Source: CBFGWV01 sp965652545 | Lineage (GTDB): Bacteria; Pseudomonadota; Gammaproteobacteria; Competibacterales; Competibacteraceae | Direction: 5' to 3' | Length of the DNA: 18,495 bases | Assembly: GCA_965652545.1 (NCBI GenBank) | Contig: CBFGWV010000066.1 | Location: forward strand, 1-18,495 | In this document: positions 1 to 7,876 of the stretch, piece by piece | Numbering within the stretch: position 1 is the first letter of the stretch | How the letters are laid out: every line of letters starts with the position of its first letter | Made by a program: the position numbers and the translations under genes | The notes under the pieces: generated by a model | Databases searched by the model: none | What the model saw: the letters and a program-made list of their open reading frames with translations, nothing else | Told to the model about the DNA's origin: nothing

Positions 1-16
1 GCAGCATGGATGCTGC
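1..16. repeat. Short perfect inverted repeat at the window edge
   Basis: The first bases form arms GCAGCAT (1-7) and ATGCTGC (10-16) around a two-base centre. There is no T-run after it, so it is not a clear intrinsic terminator. It may be part of a longer element or an operator that continues outside the window. Positions 1-150 hold no gene that I can support. Confidence 0.3.
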
Positions 17-121
17 CGTCGAGCTCACACGGACGTGTTCACAGCGCGTCGGACAATACTCGACCGGGTCTCAACGGGCGGGCTATGAGCAGGAACCCCT
101 GCCGAGGCGCCAAGCCAAGCC

Positions 122-136
122 ATGCCGGCCCGGCAT
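122..136. repeat. Inverted repeat after the DUF1127 gene
   Basis: ATGCCGG (122-128) and CCGGCAT (130-136) are perfect reverse complements. They lie about 15 bases beyond the DUF1127 stop codon in its direction of transcription. As RNA it could fold as a 5-bp stem with a 5-base loop. No U-tract follows, so a terminator role is only a weak guess. Confidence 0.25.
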
Positions 137-150
137 CACCACCAAGCCCA

Positions 151-393
151 CTAAGACTGCCAAAACCAGCGCCTGCCCTCTGCCCTTGCCTGTTCGCGCG
201 TCAGCCCGATGTCCTCGAGCAAATCATCGCTCAGCCCGTGCAGCGCCCGCCGCGTGCGCCACCGGCGCCAGTATCGGTTCCACCGGCTCTCGGTGGTGTT
301 CTCAGACGCATCGCGGGCCACGATTCGCAGACGCTGCCCCCGACCAAGCTCCAGTTGGTGAAGTGCTGCTTGTACATCGACGAACCTGGACAT
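151..393 (-). CDS. DUF1127 (YjiS-type) small protein
   Basis: This 80-residue protein ends in an arginine-rich helical segment that matches the DUF1127 pattern. Residues 45-75 carry the run RRALHGLSDDLLEDIGL followed by TREQAR. The first 35 residues are not part of the usual domain, and DUF1127 proteins are often only 45-75 residues long. The start at 393 has a GAGGG-type ribosome site a few bases upstream. It is divergent from the MocR regulator at 577, and in E. coli yjiS (DUF1127) likewise sits beside yjiR (MocR type). Some DUF1127 proteins have been linked to RNA binding and small-molecule or stress responses, but the role here is unknown. It is probably a target of the neighbouring regulator (inference). 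Confidence 0.8.
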   Translation of the reverse strand: MSRFVDVQAALHQLELGRGQRLRIVARDASENTTESRWNRYWRRWRTRRALHGLSDDLLEDIGLTREQARAEGRRWFWQS

Positions 394-452
394 CGGACCC
401 TCGTGCGTTTTTGATCTGGCGAGGTGTCCATCATCCGCGTTTACTGAAAAGC

Positions 453-540
453 ATTACAGATTCAGAAAACGCGAACTAAAATCATACAGAAGCCGCAAAA
501 ATCACCCCTGTATGGCCAAATCAATGCCCATCTGTACTGG
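453..540. promoter_or_regulatory. Four CTGTA boxes, probable MocR operator array
   Basis: The intergenic region between the DUF1127 and MocR genes holds CTGTA four times. Two copies are on the minus strand (455-459 and 485-489, both within TCTGTA followed by ATG or TG) and two on the plus strand (508-512 and 532-536). Copies of the same orientation are 30 and 24 bases apart. The inner pair makes a 7-bp inverted repeat, CATACAG (483-489) and CTGTATG (508-514). The last copy sits in the palindrome TGTACTGGTACA (533-544). MocR-family proteins are known to bind repeated short boxes at divergent promoters, so this is the likely site of autoregulation and control of the DUF1127 gene. No clear -35/-10 pair could be fixed. 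Confidence 0.5.
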
Positions 541-576
541 TACACAGCAAGTTCACCGCAACAGGATGCCATTGTC

Positions 577-2016
577 ATGACGCGCTACACGAGTCTGGCC
601 GACACCCTGGGCACCCGGATCGAAGGCGGGTTCTACCGCCCTGGGGACCGCCTGCCTTCTGTGCGTGCACTGAGCGCCGAGCACGGTGTGAGTATCAGCA
701 CAGTGCAGCAGGCCTACCATGTGCTGGAGAGCAAAGGCCTGGCCGAGCCGCGGCCAAAGTCCGGCTACTTCGTGCCCCGCCGTCGCCGGCTGCCCGATCT
801 GCCGGCCGTAGCGCGCGTCGCCCAGCGGCCGGTGGAGATCTCCGATTGGGACCACATCCTGGAGCTTCAGCGCCATGCCCCCGGCGAAGGCGTCATCCAG
901 CTCGGCCGCGGTATGCCGGAGGTCGACTGCCCCAGCCTGCGGCCGCTGATGCGCGCCTTGGGCCAGGTCAACCGGCGGCGCGACCTGCGCGGCCTGTACT
1001 ACGACAGCGTCTATGGCTCGCAGGCGCTGCGCGAGCAGGTCGCCCGCCTGATGCTCAACGCCGGCTGCCAGCTCACCGCGGACGACGTCATCGTCACCGC
1101 GGGCTGCCACGAGGCCTTGTCCACCGCCCTGCGCGTGATCTGCGAGCCGGGGGATATCGTGGCAGTGGACTCGCCGAGCTTTCACGGGGTGATGCAGTCC
1201 CTCAAGGGCTTCGGCATGAAAGCCATCGAGATCCCCACCGACCCGGTCACCGGCATCAGCCTCCAGGCGCTGGAGCTGGCCCTGGAGCAATGGCCGATCA
1301 AGGCCATCCAGTTGACCCCGACCTGCAACAACCCCCTCGGTTACATCATGCCGGATGCCGCCAAGCGTGCTTTGCTGACGCTGGCCCAGCGCTTCGATCT
1401 GCCGATCATCGAAGACGACATCTTCGGCGAGCTGGCCTACGCCTATCCGCGTCCGCGGTCGATCAAGTCGTTCGACGAGGACGGGCGGGTGGTGTTGTGC
1501 AGCTCATTCTCCAAAGTGCTCGCCCCCGGTCTGAGGATCGGCTGGATAGCGCCGGGGCGCTATCAGGATCGCGTGCTGCACATGAAGTATATCGGCAGCG
1601 GCGCTACCGCCACCCAGTCGCAGCTTGCCATCGCCGACTTTCTCCAGGGCGGTTACCTCGAGCCGCATCTGCGCCGCATGCGGGCCCAGTACCAGTCCAA
1701 CCGGGACATCATGATCGACTGGGTCGGTCGGTACTTCCCGCCCGGCACGCGGATGAGCCGGCCTCAGGGCGGCTTCATGCTGTGGGTGGAACTGGATGAG
1801 GGCTTCGATGCATTGCGCATGAGCAGGATGCTGCCCTTGCAGGGGGTTCAGATCGCCCCCGGGAGTATCTTCTCGGCCTCGGGCAAGTTCCGTAACTGCT
1901 TGCGTATCAACTATGCCGCCAAGCTTACCGGCACGATCGAGCAGGCCGTGCGCCAGGTCGGCGAGACCGCCGGCACCATGCTTGCGGAAGCCCGTCGAAA
2001 CGGCTTTTCAGTATGA
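577..2016 (+). CDS. MocR-family regulator (GntR HTH fused to PLP aminotransferase-like domain), YjiR-like
   Basis: This is a 479-residue transcription factor. Residues 1-70 are a GntR winged helix, with RLPSVRALSAEHGVS and STVQQAYHVLE followed by the wing KSGYFV. Residues 100-470 are a fold-type I aminotransferase domain. The PLP-binding elements are present: N251-N252-P253, E279-D280-D281, and the Schiff-base lysine K313 in SSFSK, followed by APGLRIGW. The protein therefore should bind PLP and act as a cytoplasmic effector-sensing regulator instead of a metabolic enzyme. The ATG at 577 fits the usual N-terminus of the family. Its divergent DUF1127 neighbour and the CTGTA boxes suggest that it controls this pair. 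The effector, probably an amine, amino acid or PLP-related compound, cannot be read from the sequence. A plain aminotransferase is unlikely given the HTH. Confidence 0.9.
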   Translation: MTRYTSLADTLGTRIEGGFYRPGDRLPSVRALSAEHGVSISTVQQAYHVLESKGLAEPRPKSGYFVPRRRRLPDLPAVARVAQRPVEISDWDHILELQRHAPGEGVIQLGRGMPEVDCPSLRPLMRALGQVNRRRDLRGLYYDSVYGSQALREQVARLMLNAGCQLTADDVIVTAGCHEALSTALRVICEPGDIVAVDSPSFHGVMQSLKGFGMKAIEIPTDPVTGISLQALELALEQWPIKAIQLTPTCNNPLGYIMPDAAKRALLTLAQRFDLPIIEDDIFGELAYAYPRPRSIKSFDEDGRVVLCSSFSKVLAPGLRIGWIAPGRYQDRVLHMKYIGSGATATQSQLAIADFLQGGYLEPHLRRMRAQYQSNRDIMIDWVGRYFPPGTRMSRPQGGFMLWVELDEGFDALRMSRMLPLQGVQIAPGSIFSASGKFRNCLRINYAAKLTGTIEQAVRQVGETAGTMLAEARRNGFSV

Positions 2017-2168
2017 TCGCGTGAGATGCTGCATAATTGGCTTGTACCGGGCAATCGCGGCAAAATCGTTATGTTTCAAATAGTTAATGCTGGTGAATGG
2101 GCGCCTGTCGATGTGAACAGTCGGCCATGCGTTTGTTCGGTCAGTGGCCGCGCAGCGGTAAACTAGTC

Positions 2169-5100
2169 ATGGCGCAACCCATGTCCACGGCGACCAATCG
2201 GGCGCGCTTCGACCATCGGCAACTGTTCGAAGCAAATCCGCAGCCGATGTGGATCTACGACCAGGAAACCCTGCGTTTCCTGGCGGTCAACGACGCCACC
2301 GTCGCCCGCTACGGTTACAGCAGGGACGAGTTTCTGACGATGAGCATCCTCGATATCCGTGCACCGGATGCGGGGCAGGAGCTTGTGAACTACCTGGCCA
2401 CGCACACCCAAGGGTACGATCAGGCGGGGGTGTGGTACCACCGATTGAAGGATGGGCGAGTCATCCCGGTCGAGATCACCGCCCACTCCATCGACTACAA
2501 CGGACGGGCCGCGCGAATCGTGCTCGGGCAGGACATCTCGGCAAGACAGGAGGCCGAAACCCGTCAGCGGCGCATGGCCGAGCGCATGTCGCATATGCTC
2601 AACGCCAGCCCCACGATCATCTACGTCCTTCGGTTTGTCGACGGCGTGCCGACGACGGTGTCCGTCAGTGAGAATGCCGAACGCATGCTCGGCTACGCCA
2701 TGGCCGAGGTGATGGCCGCCGGCTGGTGGGCCAGTCATGTGCACCCGGACGATCGACCGCATGCGATGCAGGCACTGGCCACCCTGGCCAGTGTCGATGC
2801 GTTGGAACACGACTATCGATTCGTTCGCAAGGACGGCAAGGTCATCTGGATTCGCGACCAGCTGCGCCTGTTGCGCGATGCCGCCGGCAAGCCGTTCGAG
2901 GTGGCCGGTGCCTGGACGGACATTACCGAGCGCAAGCAGGCGGAACTGGACCTTGCACGCCTCAACCGTGCCTTGCGCATGCTCAGTGCCAGTAGCGAGG
3001 CGCTGACCCGCACCGACAACGAAACCCAACTGTTGCGCGCCGTCTGCCGGCTTGCCGTGGACGTCGGCGGATACCGCATGGCCTGGGTCGGTTATGCGCG
3101 GGAGGACGAGGCCAGCAGCATCGCGCCGATGGCCTACGCGGGGGAGGAGGACGGGTACCTCTCTGAAATCGAGCTCAGCTGGGCAGAGGATGGGCCGACG
3201 CCACCGGGGCCGGCGGCGCGCTGCATCCAGACCGGGGCGCCGGTGGTGTGCGAGGACATTGCGCATGAGCCGATGTTCTTCTGGCGCGATGCCGCCTCGC
3301 AACGCGGTTACTGCGGCATCGTCTGCCTGCCGCTGCGCAACGAGCGCCGGGTGTTCGGCCTGCTGGCCCTGTATTCCGGCGAGATCCGCCCGATACCCGC
3401 CGATGAGATCAAACTGCTCACAGACCTGGCCGACAATCTGGCCTTCGGTATCGGCAACCTGCGCGCGCAACATGCACGCCAGCGTATGCAGGCGGCCATG
3501 CTCAAGGTGGCCGCCGGCGTCTCCGCCGGCACCGGCACGGCCTTCTTCCAGCAGCTCGCACGCAGCATGGCGGAGGCCGTCGGTGCGCAGGCCGGTGTGG
3601 TGGCACGGCTGCTGCCTCCCGATATGCGCACGGCGCGTACCGTGGCCGCAGTGGTCGGCGGGCGGGTCATCGACGAGGTGGAATACCACCTGGAGGACGC
3701 GGCCTGGACGACGTTTGCGCAGGCTGACGATCGGGTCGTGTCGGTGCAGCTGAGTTCGCCGCTGCCGTGGTCGTCGGGCATGGCGTCCGGTCGCCAGACC
3801 GTGTTGGGCATGGCCTTGAACAGCGCATCGGGACATGCCATCGGCCAGTTGTTCGTGGTGTTCGAGGGGCCGCACAAACCGCCGGGCCTGATCGCGCCCA
3901 CGTTGCAGATCTTCGCCGCGCGCGCCGCCGCAGAGCTTGAGCGCCAGAATGCGGATGCCAGCATCCGCGAGCAGGCATCGTTGTTGGACAAGGCACACGA
4001 TGCCATTCTCGTGCGCGGCATCGATCAGCGCGTGCGGTTCTGGAACAAGGGCGCCGAGCGCTTGTACGGCTGGTCGCGCGACGAGGCGATCGGCCAGACC
4101 ATCGATGCGCTCATCTACGCGGATCTCGACGATCTCCACAGAGCCACGGCACATGTGCTGGAGAGCGGCGAATGGAACGGTCAGATCCGCCAGCGGCGAA
4201 AGGACGGCCGCGCCCTGATGGTGGAGGGTAACTGGACGCTGGTGCGCGACGAACACGGACAGCCGACGTCGATTCTCTGCATCAACACCGATATCACCAA
4301 GCGCCAGCAACTGGAGGAGCAACTGAACCAGTCGCAGCGGTTGGAGGCGGTCGGCCAACTGACCGGAGGCGTGGCGCACGACTTCAACAACCTGCTGACG
4401 GTGATCCTGGGCAATTCGGAGTTGCTGACCGAAGAGCTGGCGCACGATGAAGATCTGCGCACGATGGCGGAGATGATCGTCTCGGCCGCTCAGCAGGGCG
4501 CCCAGCTCACGCACCGTCTGCTGGCCTTTGCCCGCCGCCAGGCGCTGGAGCCGAAGGTGGTGAAGGTCAATGACCTTGTCAGCGGTATGGACGGCATGTT
4601 GCGGCGGACGCTGAGCGAGGCCATCGAGATCCGTTTCGTGCAGGCCGAGAGTCTGTGGGATGCCATGGTCGACCCCTCGCAACTGGAAGGGGCGTTGCTG
4701 AACCTGTGCATCAACGCCAGGGATGCGATGCCCGGCGGCGGCCGGCTGACCATCGAGACGGCGAACGCCACGTTGGATCAAGACTATATCGGTGAGCACG
4801 CTGATGTTGCCGCGGGGCAATATGTGTTGGTGGCGGTGTCCGATACCGGCACCGGCATTGCACCGGATCACCTCGGGCGTGTGTTCGAGCCGTTTTTCAC
4901 CACCAAGGATGCCGGGAAGGGCACCGGGCTGGGCCTTAGCATGGTCTTCGGCTTCGTCAAGCAGTCACGGGGCCATATTCGCATCTACTCCGAGCTCGGC
5001 TTCGGCACCACCGTCCGCATGTACCTGCCACGGACGACCGCCCAGGCCGGGGAGATTGCCGAGCTGCGCGGCGTGCTGACGGATTTCAAAGGCTCGGAGA

Positions 5101-5462
5101 CCATTCTCCTGGTCGAGGACAACCCGCTGGTTCGCCGTTATGCGGAGGCGCAGCTGATCGAACTCGGCTACCACGTGGTGTCTGTCGGCGACGGACCCCA
5201 GGCGCTGGAGCGCCTGGGGCAGATGGGGCAGGTCGACCTGCTGTTCACCGATGTGGTCATGCCCGGGGGGATGAACGGGCGCGAACTGGCCGATACGGCG
5301 CGTGCACTACGGCCGGGGCTCAAGGTCTTGTTCACCTCGGGGTACACCGAAAACGCCATCGTCCATCACGGCCGCCTGGACGAGGGGGCGCAACTGCTGA
5401 ACAAGCCCTACCAGCGCATCGAGCTTGCGCGCAAGGTGCGTATGGTGTTGTCGGCGTCCTGA
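2169..5462 (+). CDS. Soluble multi-sensor hybrid histidine kinase (PAS-PAS-GAF-GAF-PAS-HisKA-HATPase-REC)
   Basis: Counted from the ATG at 2169 the protein has about 1097 residues. A PAS domain spans roughly 14-130 and a second PAS about 145-258, ending in AWTDITERKQAE. A GAF domain lies at about 280-430 and a second, weaker GAF-like domain at about 450-592. A third PAS spans about 600-715. The phospho-acceptor is H737 in GGVAHDFNNLL. ATP-binding boxes include NLCINARDAMPGGG, DTGTGI, FFTTK and GTGLGLS. The C-terminal receiver has the acceptor D1028 in LLFTDVVMPGG and a conserved lysine in NKPYQ. No membrane span is seen, so it should sense a cytoplasmic signal. The start is uncertain: 2097 and 2127 are in-frame alternatives, and none has a good ribosome site. 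No DNA-binding partner lies nearby, so the phosphorelay output is unknown. It is followed after 5 bases by a convergent gene. Confidence 0.88.
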   Translation: MAQPMSTATNRARFDHRQLFEANPQPMWIYDQETLRFLAVNDATVARYGYSRDEFLTMSILDIRAPDAGQELVNYLATHTQGYDQAGVWYHRLKDGRVIPVEITAHSIDYNGRAARIVLGQDISARQEAETRQRRMAERMSHMLNASPTIIYVLRFVDGVPTTVSVSENAERMLGYAMAEVMAAGWWASHVHPDDRPHAMQALATLASVDALEHDYRFVRKDGKVIWIRDQLRLLRDAAGKPFEVAGAWTDITERKQAELDLARLNRALRMLSASSEALTRTDNETQLLRAVCRLAVDVGGYRMAWVGYAREDEASSIAPMAYAGEEDGYLSEIELSWAEDGPTPPGPAARCIQTGAPVVCEDIAHEPMFFWRDAASQRGYCGIVCLPLRNERRVFGLLALYSGEIRPIPADEIKLLTDLADNLAFGIGNLRAQHARQRMQAAMLKVAAGVSAGTGTAFFQQLARSMAEAVGAQAGVVARLLPPDMRTARTVAAVVGGRVIDEVEYHLEDAAWTTFAQADDRVVSVQLSSPLPWSSGMASGRQTVLGMALNSASGHAIGQLFVVFEGPHKPPGLIAPTLQIFAARAAAELERQNADASIREQASLLDKAHDAILVRGIDQRVRFWNKGAERLYGWSRDEAIGQTIDALIYADLDDLHRATAHVLESGEWNGQIRQRRKDGRALMVEGNWTLVRDEHGQPTSILCINTDITKRQQLEEQLNQSQRLEAVGQLTGGVAHDFNNLLTVILGNSELLTEELAHDEDLRTMAEMIVSAAQQGAQLTHRLLAFARRQALEPKVVKVNDLVSGMDGMLRRTLSEAIEIRFVQAESLWDAMVDPSQLEGALLNLCINARDAMPGGGRLTIETANATLDQDYIGEHADVAAGQYVLVAVSDTGTGIAPDHLGRVFEPFFTTKDAGKGTGLGLSMVFGFVKQSRGHIRIYSELGFGTTVRMYLPRTTAQAGEIAELRGVLTDFKGSETILLVEDNPLVRRYAEAQLIELGYHVVSVGDGPQALERLGQMGQVDLLFTDVVMPGGMNGRELADTARALRPGLKVLFTSGYTENAIVHHGRLDEGAQLLNKPYQRIELARKVRMVLSAS

Positions 5463-5467
5463 CCCGA

Positions 5468-6412
5468 TCAATACCCCCGCCGGATGTCCACGGCCGGCGG
5501 AATGGTGCCGTGGCTGCGAAAGGCCCCGATGTTGCGAGCCACGATGGCCGAGGCTGTCTCCAGGTCGGTGGGGGCCGAGACGTGCGGCAAAACCGTGATA
5601 TGGGGGTGGTCCCATAGCGGGCTTTGCGGTGGCAAGGGCTCCTCATCGAAGACATCGAGCACCGCATGTTCGATATGCCGGTTCTCCAACGCCTGAAGCA
5701 ATGCGTGCATGTCCACCACCGGTCCTCGGCCGAAGTTGATCAATGCAGCGCCGCTAGGCAGGTGGGCCAGAAGCGTTCCGTCCACCAGTCCACGGGTTTG
5801 CGCGGTCAAGGGCAGAAGACAGACGAGGATGTCGGTTTCTGCCGCCAGCGCCTCCAGGCCGTGCTGGCCCCAGTAGGTGGCTACGTTGGGCAGCGATTTG
5901 GGTGTCCGGCTCCAGCCGCAGACCTTGAAACCCGCCTGAACCAGGTTTGCGGCGGCGACCTCGCCCAGCGCGCCCAGGCCGAGCAGGCCGACCGTACGCT
6001 GCTCCGGCCGGCGATACGGCAGCGCGCGCCAATGGTGGCGGCGTTGCTGTGCGGCATACGCGGGCATGTCACGGTGCAGGTAGAGCGTCCAGGCCAATAC
6101 CGCCTCCGCCATGGTGCGTGCCAGCTGCGGGTCCACCAGCCGGACGATCGCCAGATCCCGCTCGCCCAGGTCCGCCACCAGGCGCTCGACCCCGGCCCAC
6201 AGGCTGTGCACCCAGCCCAAGGCCGGCAACCGGTCCAGTTCGCGCGGGTCGGGGTTGGCGACGATGGCCACATCGACCGCATGGCGCTCATCGTCGGTCA
6301 CCTGCTCGAGCGGGATGATCCGCTCACCGGGCATGGCGGTGGCAAGGGCCCGCAGCCAATCGTCGCGCTCGGCGGCAGCCATCTGCGATATGAGGGGAAT
6401 CGGTGGGTTCAT
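5468..6412 (-). CDS. ghrA: D-2-hydroxyacid dehydrogenase, glyoxylate/hydroxypyruvate reductase A (GhrA) type
   Basis: This 314-residue cytoplasmic protein is close in length to E. coli GhrA (312). The NAD(P)-binding glycine motif is G145-x-G147-x2-G150 in VGLLGLGALG. The catalytic triad of the D-2-hydroxyacid dehydrogenase family is present as R229 (in NFGRGP), E258 (in DEEPL) and H277 (in LPHVSAPTD). GhrA enzymes reduce glyoxylate and hydroxypyruvate with NADPH. The ATG at 6412 was preferred to a GTG at 6445, because the extra 11 residues are arginine-rich and unlike the family N-terminus. Its last bases lie 5 bp from the stop of the convergent kinase gene. Substrate range within the family cannot be read from sequence, so the symbol is tentative. 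Confidence 0.85.
   Translation of the reverse strand: MNPPIPLISQMAAAERDDWLRALATAMPGERIIPLEQVTDDERHAVDVAIVANPDPRELDRLPALGWVHSLWAGVERLVADLGERDLAIVRLVDPQLARTMAEAVLAWTLYLHRDMPAYAAQQRRHHWRALPYRRPEQRTVGLLGLGALGEVAAANLVQAGFKVCGWSRTPKSLPNVATYWGQHGLEALAAETDILVCLLPLTAQTRGLVDGTLLAHLPSGAALINFGRGPVVDMHALLQALENRHIEHAVLDVFDEEPLPPQSPLWDHPHITVLPHVSAPTDLETASAIVARNIGAFRSHGTIPPAVDIRRGY
5477..5500. repeat. Inverted repeat at the convergent kinase/ghrA junction
   Basis: CCGCCGG (5477-5483) and CCGGCGG (5494-5500) can form a 7-bp stem with a 10-base loop just after the kinase stop codon and inside the last codons of the convergent ghrA-like gene. There is no T-run on either side. It could slow or end transcription from both directions, but may also be a chance product of the high GC content. 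Confidence 0.25.
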
Positions 6413-6443
6413 ATGCGTATCCCGTAACGATCGTTGGCGACGC

Positions 6444-6451
6444 ACTATACT
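6444..6451. promoter_or_regulatory. Overlapping divergent -10-like elements
   Basis: TATACT (6446-6451, plus strand) and TATAGT (6444-6449, minus strand) overlap within the 72-bp gap between the divergent ghrA-like and Rieske-like genes. Both are close to the sigma-70 -10 consensus. No convincing -35 hexamer stands at 16-18 bases on either strand, so the call is tentative. Confidence 0.35.
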
Positions 6452-6471
6452 TTGCCGGTGCTGCTCGCGGT

Positions 6472-6477
6472 GGGAGG
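6472..6477 (+). promoter_or_regulatory. Ribosome binding site fixing the start of the Rieske-like gene
   Basis: GGGAGG lies 7 bases before the ATG at 6485. An in-frame ATG at 6434 has no such site, overlaps the -10-like elements and would hide the twin-arginine signal. This supports the 6485 start. Confidence 0.7.
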
Positions 6478-6484
6478 TTGGCGC

Positions 6485-7201
6485 ATGCGACGTCGAACGC
6501 TGTTCAAGGCCTGTGCTCTCGCGGCTGGTGCCTGGTCACTGGGCGGCGCATCTGCGGTTGCCGAGCTGCGTTTCCAAGACTACCCCAAAGTGCGCCTGCT
6601 GGAGCGCGACGGTGCGCCGCTGCGCGCCGCGGCCATCGAGGCGGGGCGCAATTATGTGTTCGCCTACCCTTATCTTGGAACGCCGTGCTTCCTGTTGCGC
6701 CTGGACAAGCCGGTGGCGGCCGTGACTCTGGCCGACCGCGAGGGTCGCGATTACCACTGGCGAGGCGGGGTGGGCGCGGAGGGGCGAATCGTGGCGTACT
6801 CGGCCATTTGCGCCCATCGCATGTCACATCCGGCGCGGAGTATCAGCTTCATCAGTTACCGGCCGGACATCCGCAGCCGGGCCTCGGATGCCGGTGTGAT
6901 CGCCTGCTGCAGCGAGGGCAGTCTGTACGACCCGGCCCGCGGGGCGCGGGTGATCCAGGGGCCGGCCGATCAGCCGCTGGCCGCCATCGCCCTGGTGCAC
7001 GATGCACGCGACGATGGCCTCTACGCCGACGGTATTCTGGGCGGGGAGATGTTTCACCGTTACTTCGCCGCGTTCGGCGAGCGCCTGAAGCTGGACTTCG
7101 GCGATCGTGACCCCGCTGACCTGGTGGCCGACGGGTCCGTGGTGGTGCCGCTGGAGCAGTTCTCGGAGAAGGTCGTTCACTGTGGCGGCGGCACGGTTTG
7201 A
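6485..7201 (+). CDS. Exported Rieske-like protein with an altered cluster motif
   Basis: This 238-residue protein begins with a TAT-like signal peptide (R2-R3-R4-T-L-F-K, then a hydrophobic stretch to about A26). The central part resembles the Rieske [2Fe-2S] fold: C109-A-H111 in YSAICAHRMSHP, and C141-C142-S143-E144-G145-S146 followed by LYDP. A canonical Rieske second motif is C-x-x-H-G-S, so the second histidine is replaced by E144. Serines take the places of the two cysteines that form the disulfide in bc1-type Rieske proteins. It may hold an altered [2Fe-2S] cluster, bind another metal or have lost the cluster. It is divergent from the ghrA-like gene. Its stop overlaps by 25 bp the 3' end of the convergent ankyrin gene. 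No complex partner is evident in the window. Confidence 0.65.
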   Translation: MRRRTLFKACALAAGAWSLGGASAVAELRFQDYPKVRLLERDGAPLRAAAIEAGRNYVFAYPYLGTPCFLLRLDKPVAAVTLADREGRDYHWRGGVGAEGRIVAYSAICAHRMSHPARSISFISYRPDIRSRASDAGVIACCSEGSLYDPARGARVIQGPADQPLAAIALVHDARDDGLYADGILGGEMFHRYFAAFGERLKLDFGDRDPADLVADGSVVVPLEQFSEKVVHCGGGTV

Positions 7202-7866
7202 GCGGCCTGCCTGATCGTCGCGTTCCGTAGCAATGTCGCCAGGTCGTCGAACCCGAGCCGCTCGGCCATGTCTGCCGCCGTGATCCCTGCCGGATCAGTG
7301 ACAGACGGGTCTGCGCCAAGCTCCAGCAGCAGGCGCGTCATGGGCAGGTTGCCCTGTTCCGCCGCCCGCATCAGCGGCGTCCAGCCCTGGACGTCCCGGA
7401 CATCGGTATCGGCGCCCGCGCGTACCAGGGCGCGGACGTTGGCGAGACGGTTCTTCACGGTGGCCAGCATCAGGGGACTCCAGCCATTGGACACGGTGTG
7501 GTTGACCGCGGCGCCGCCCTGGAGCAGGCGCTCGACGATGGCCGGTGCCGGTTCGACGGCGGCGTACATCAAGGCGGTGCCGCCGCGCGGGTTGGTCATG
7601 TCCACGCTGGCGCCGTGCGCCAGCAGCCATTCGACCATGCGGACATCGCCTTCTTGCACCGCCCACATCAGGGCGGTTTTCCCGGCGTGTTCGCCATCCA
7701 CGGTGGCGGCATCCACTGTGGCACCGGCGGCCAGGGCGGCGCGTGCCGCCGGCGCATCACCGGCACGGACCGCCTGAATCAGGGCGTCGTCGGCGGCAGT
7801 ATCGGCGGTGGCGTCGGTTGCCCATAGCACGAGCACCAGGCAAAGCCCGCGGACGCTGCGCCACAT
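7177..7866 (-). CDS. Exported ankyrin-repeat protein, last gene of the fdh operon
   Basis: The 229-residue protein starts with a short signal peptide (MWRSVRGLCLVLVLW, likely cleaved near residues 21-22). About six ankyrin repeats follow, over residues 26-215. Their typical motifs are clear: KTALMWAVQEGDVRMVEWLLAHGA, GTALMYAA, WSPLMLAT, and WTPLMRAAEQGN with LLLELGADP. The start at 7866 was chosen because upstream in-frame codons overlap the preceding gene and lack domain content. The ribosome site is weak, so translation may be coupled to the gene 10 bases upstream. Ankyrin repeats bind proteins, and the protein should be periplasmic. Being last in the formate dehydrogenase cluster suggests a stabilising or protective role for that enzyme, but this is inference. 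It converges on and overlaps the Rieske-like gene. Confidence 0.85.
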   Translation of the reverse strand: MWRSVRGLCLVLVLWATDATADTAADDALIQAVRAGDAPAARAALAAGATVDAATVDGEHAGKTALMWAVQEGDVRMVEWLLAHGASVDMTNPRGGTALMYAAVEPAPAIVERLLQGGAAVNHTVSNGWSPLMLATVKNRLANVRALVRAGADTDVRDVQGWTPLMRAAEQGNLPMTRLLLELGADPSVTDPAGITAADMAERLGFDDLATLLRNATIRQAAQTVPPPQ

Positions 7867-7876
7867 GACGGTCGTT

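Noticed and set aside
6..479. Open frames on the plus strand at the window start
   Set aside because: They run opposite the DUF1127 gene and across its promoter region, and their products show no domain or normal composition.
2163..4871. A 902-codon open frame on the minus strand opposite the histidine kinase gene
   Set aside because: It has no recognisable domain and lies wholly opposite a frame with clear PAS, GAF and kinase motifs. Long antisense frames are common in GC-rich DNA with biased third positions.
5477..5500. Bidirectional intrinsic terminator at the convergent junction
   Set aside because: The stem exists, but there is no T-run on either strand, so it is listed only as a repeat.
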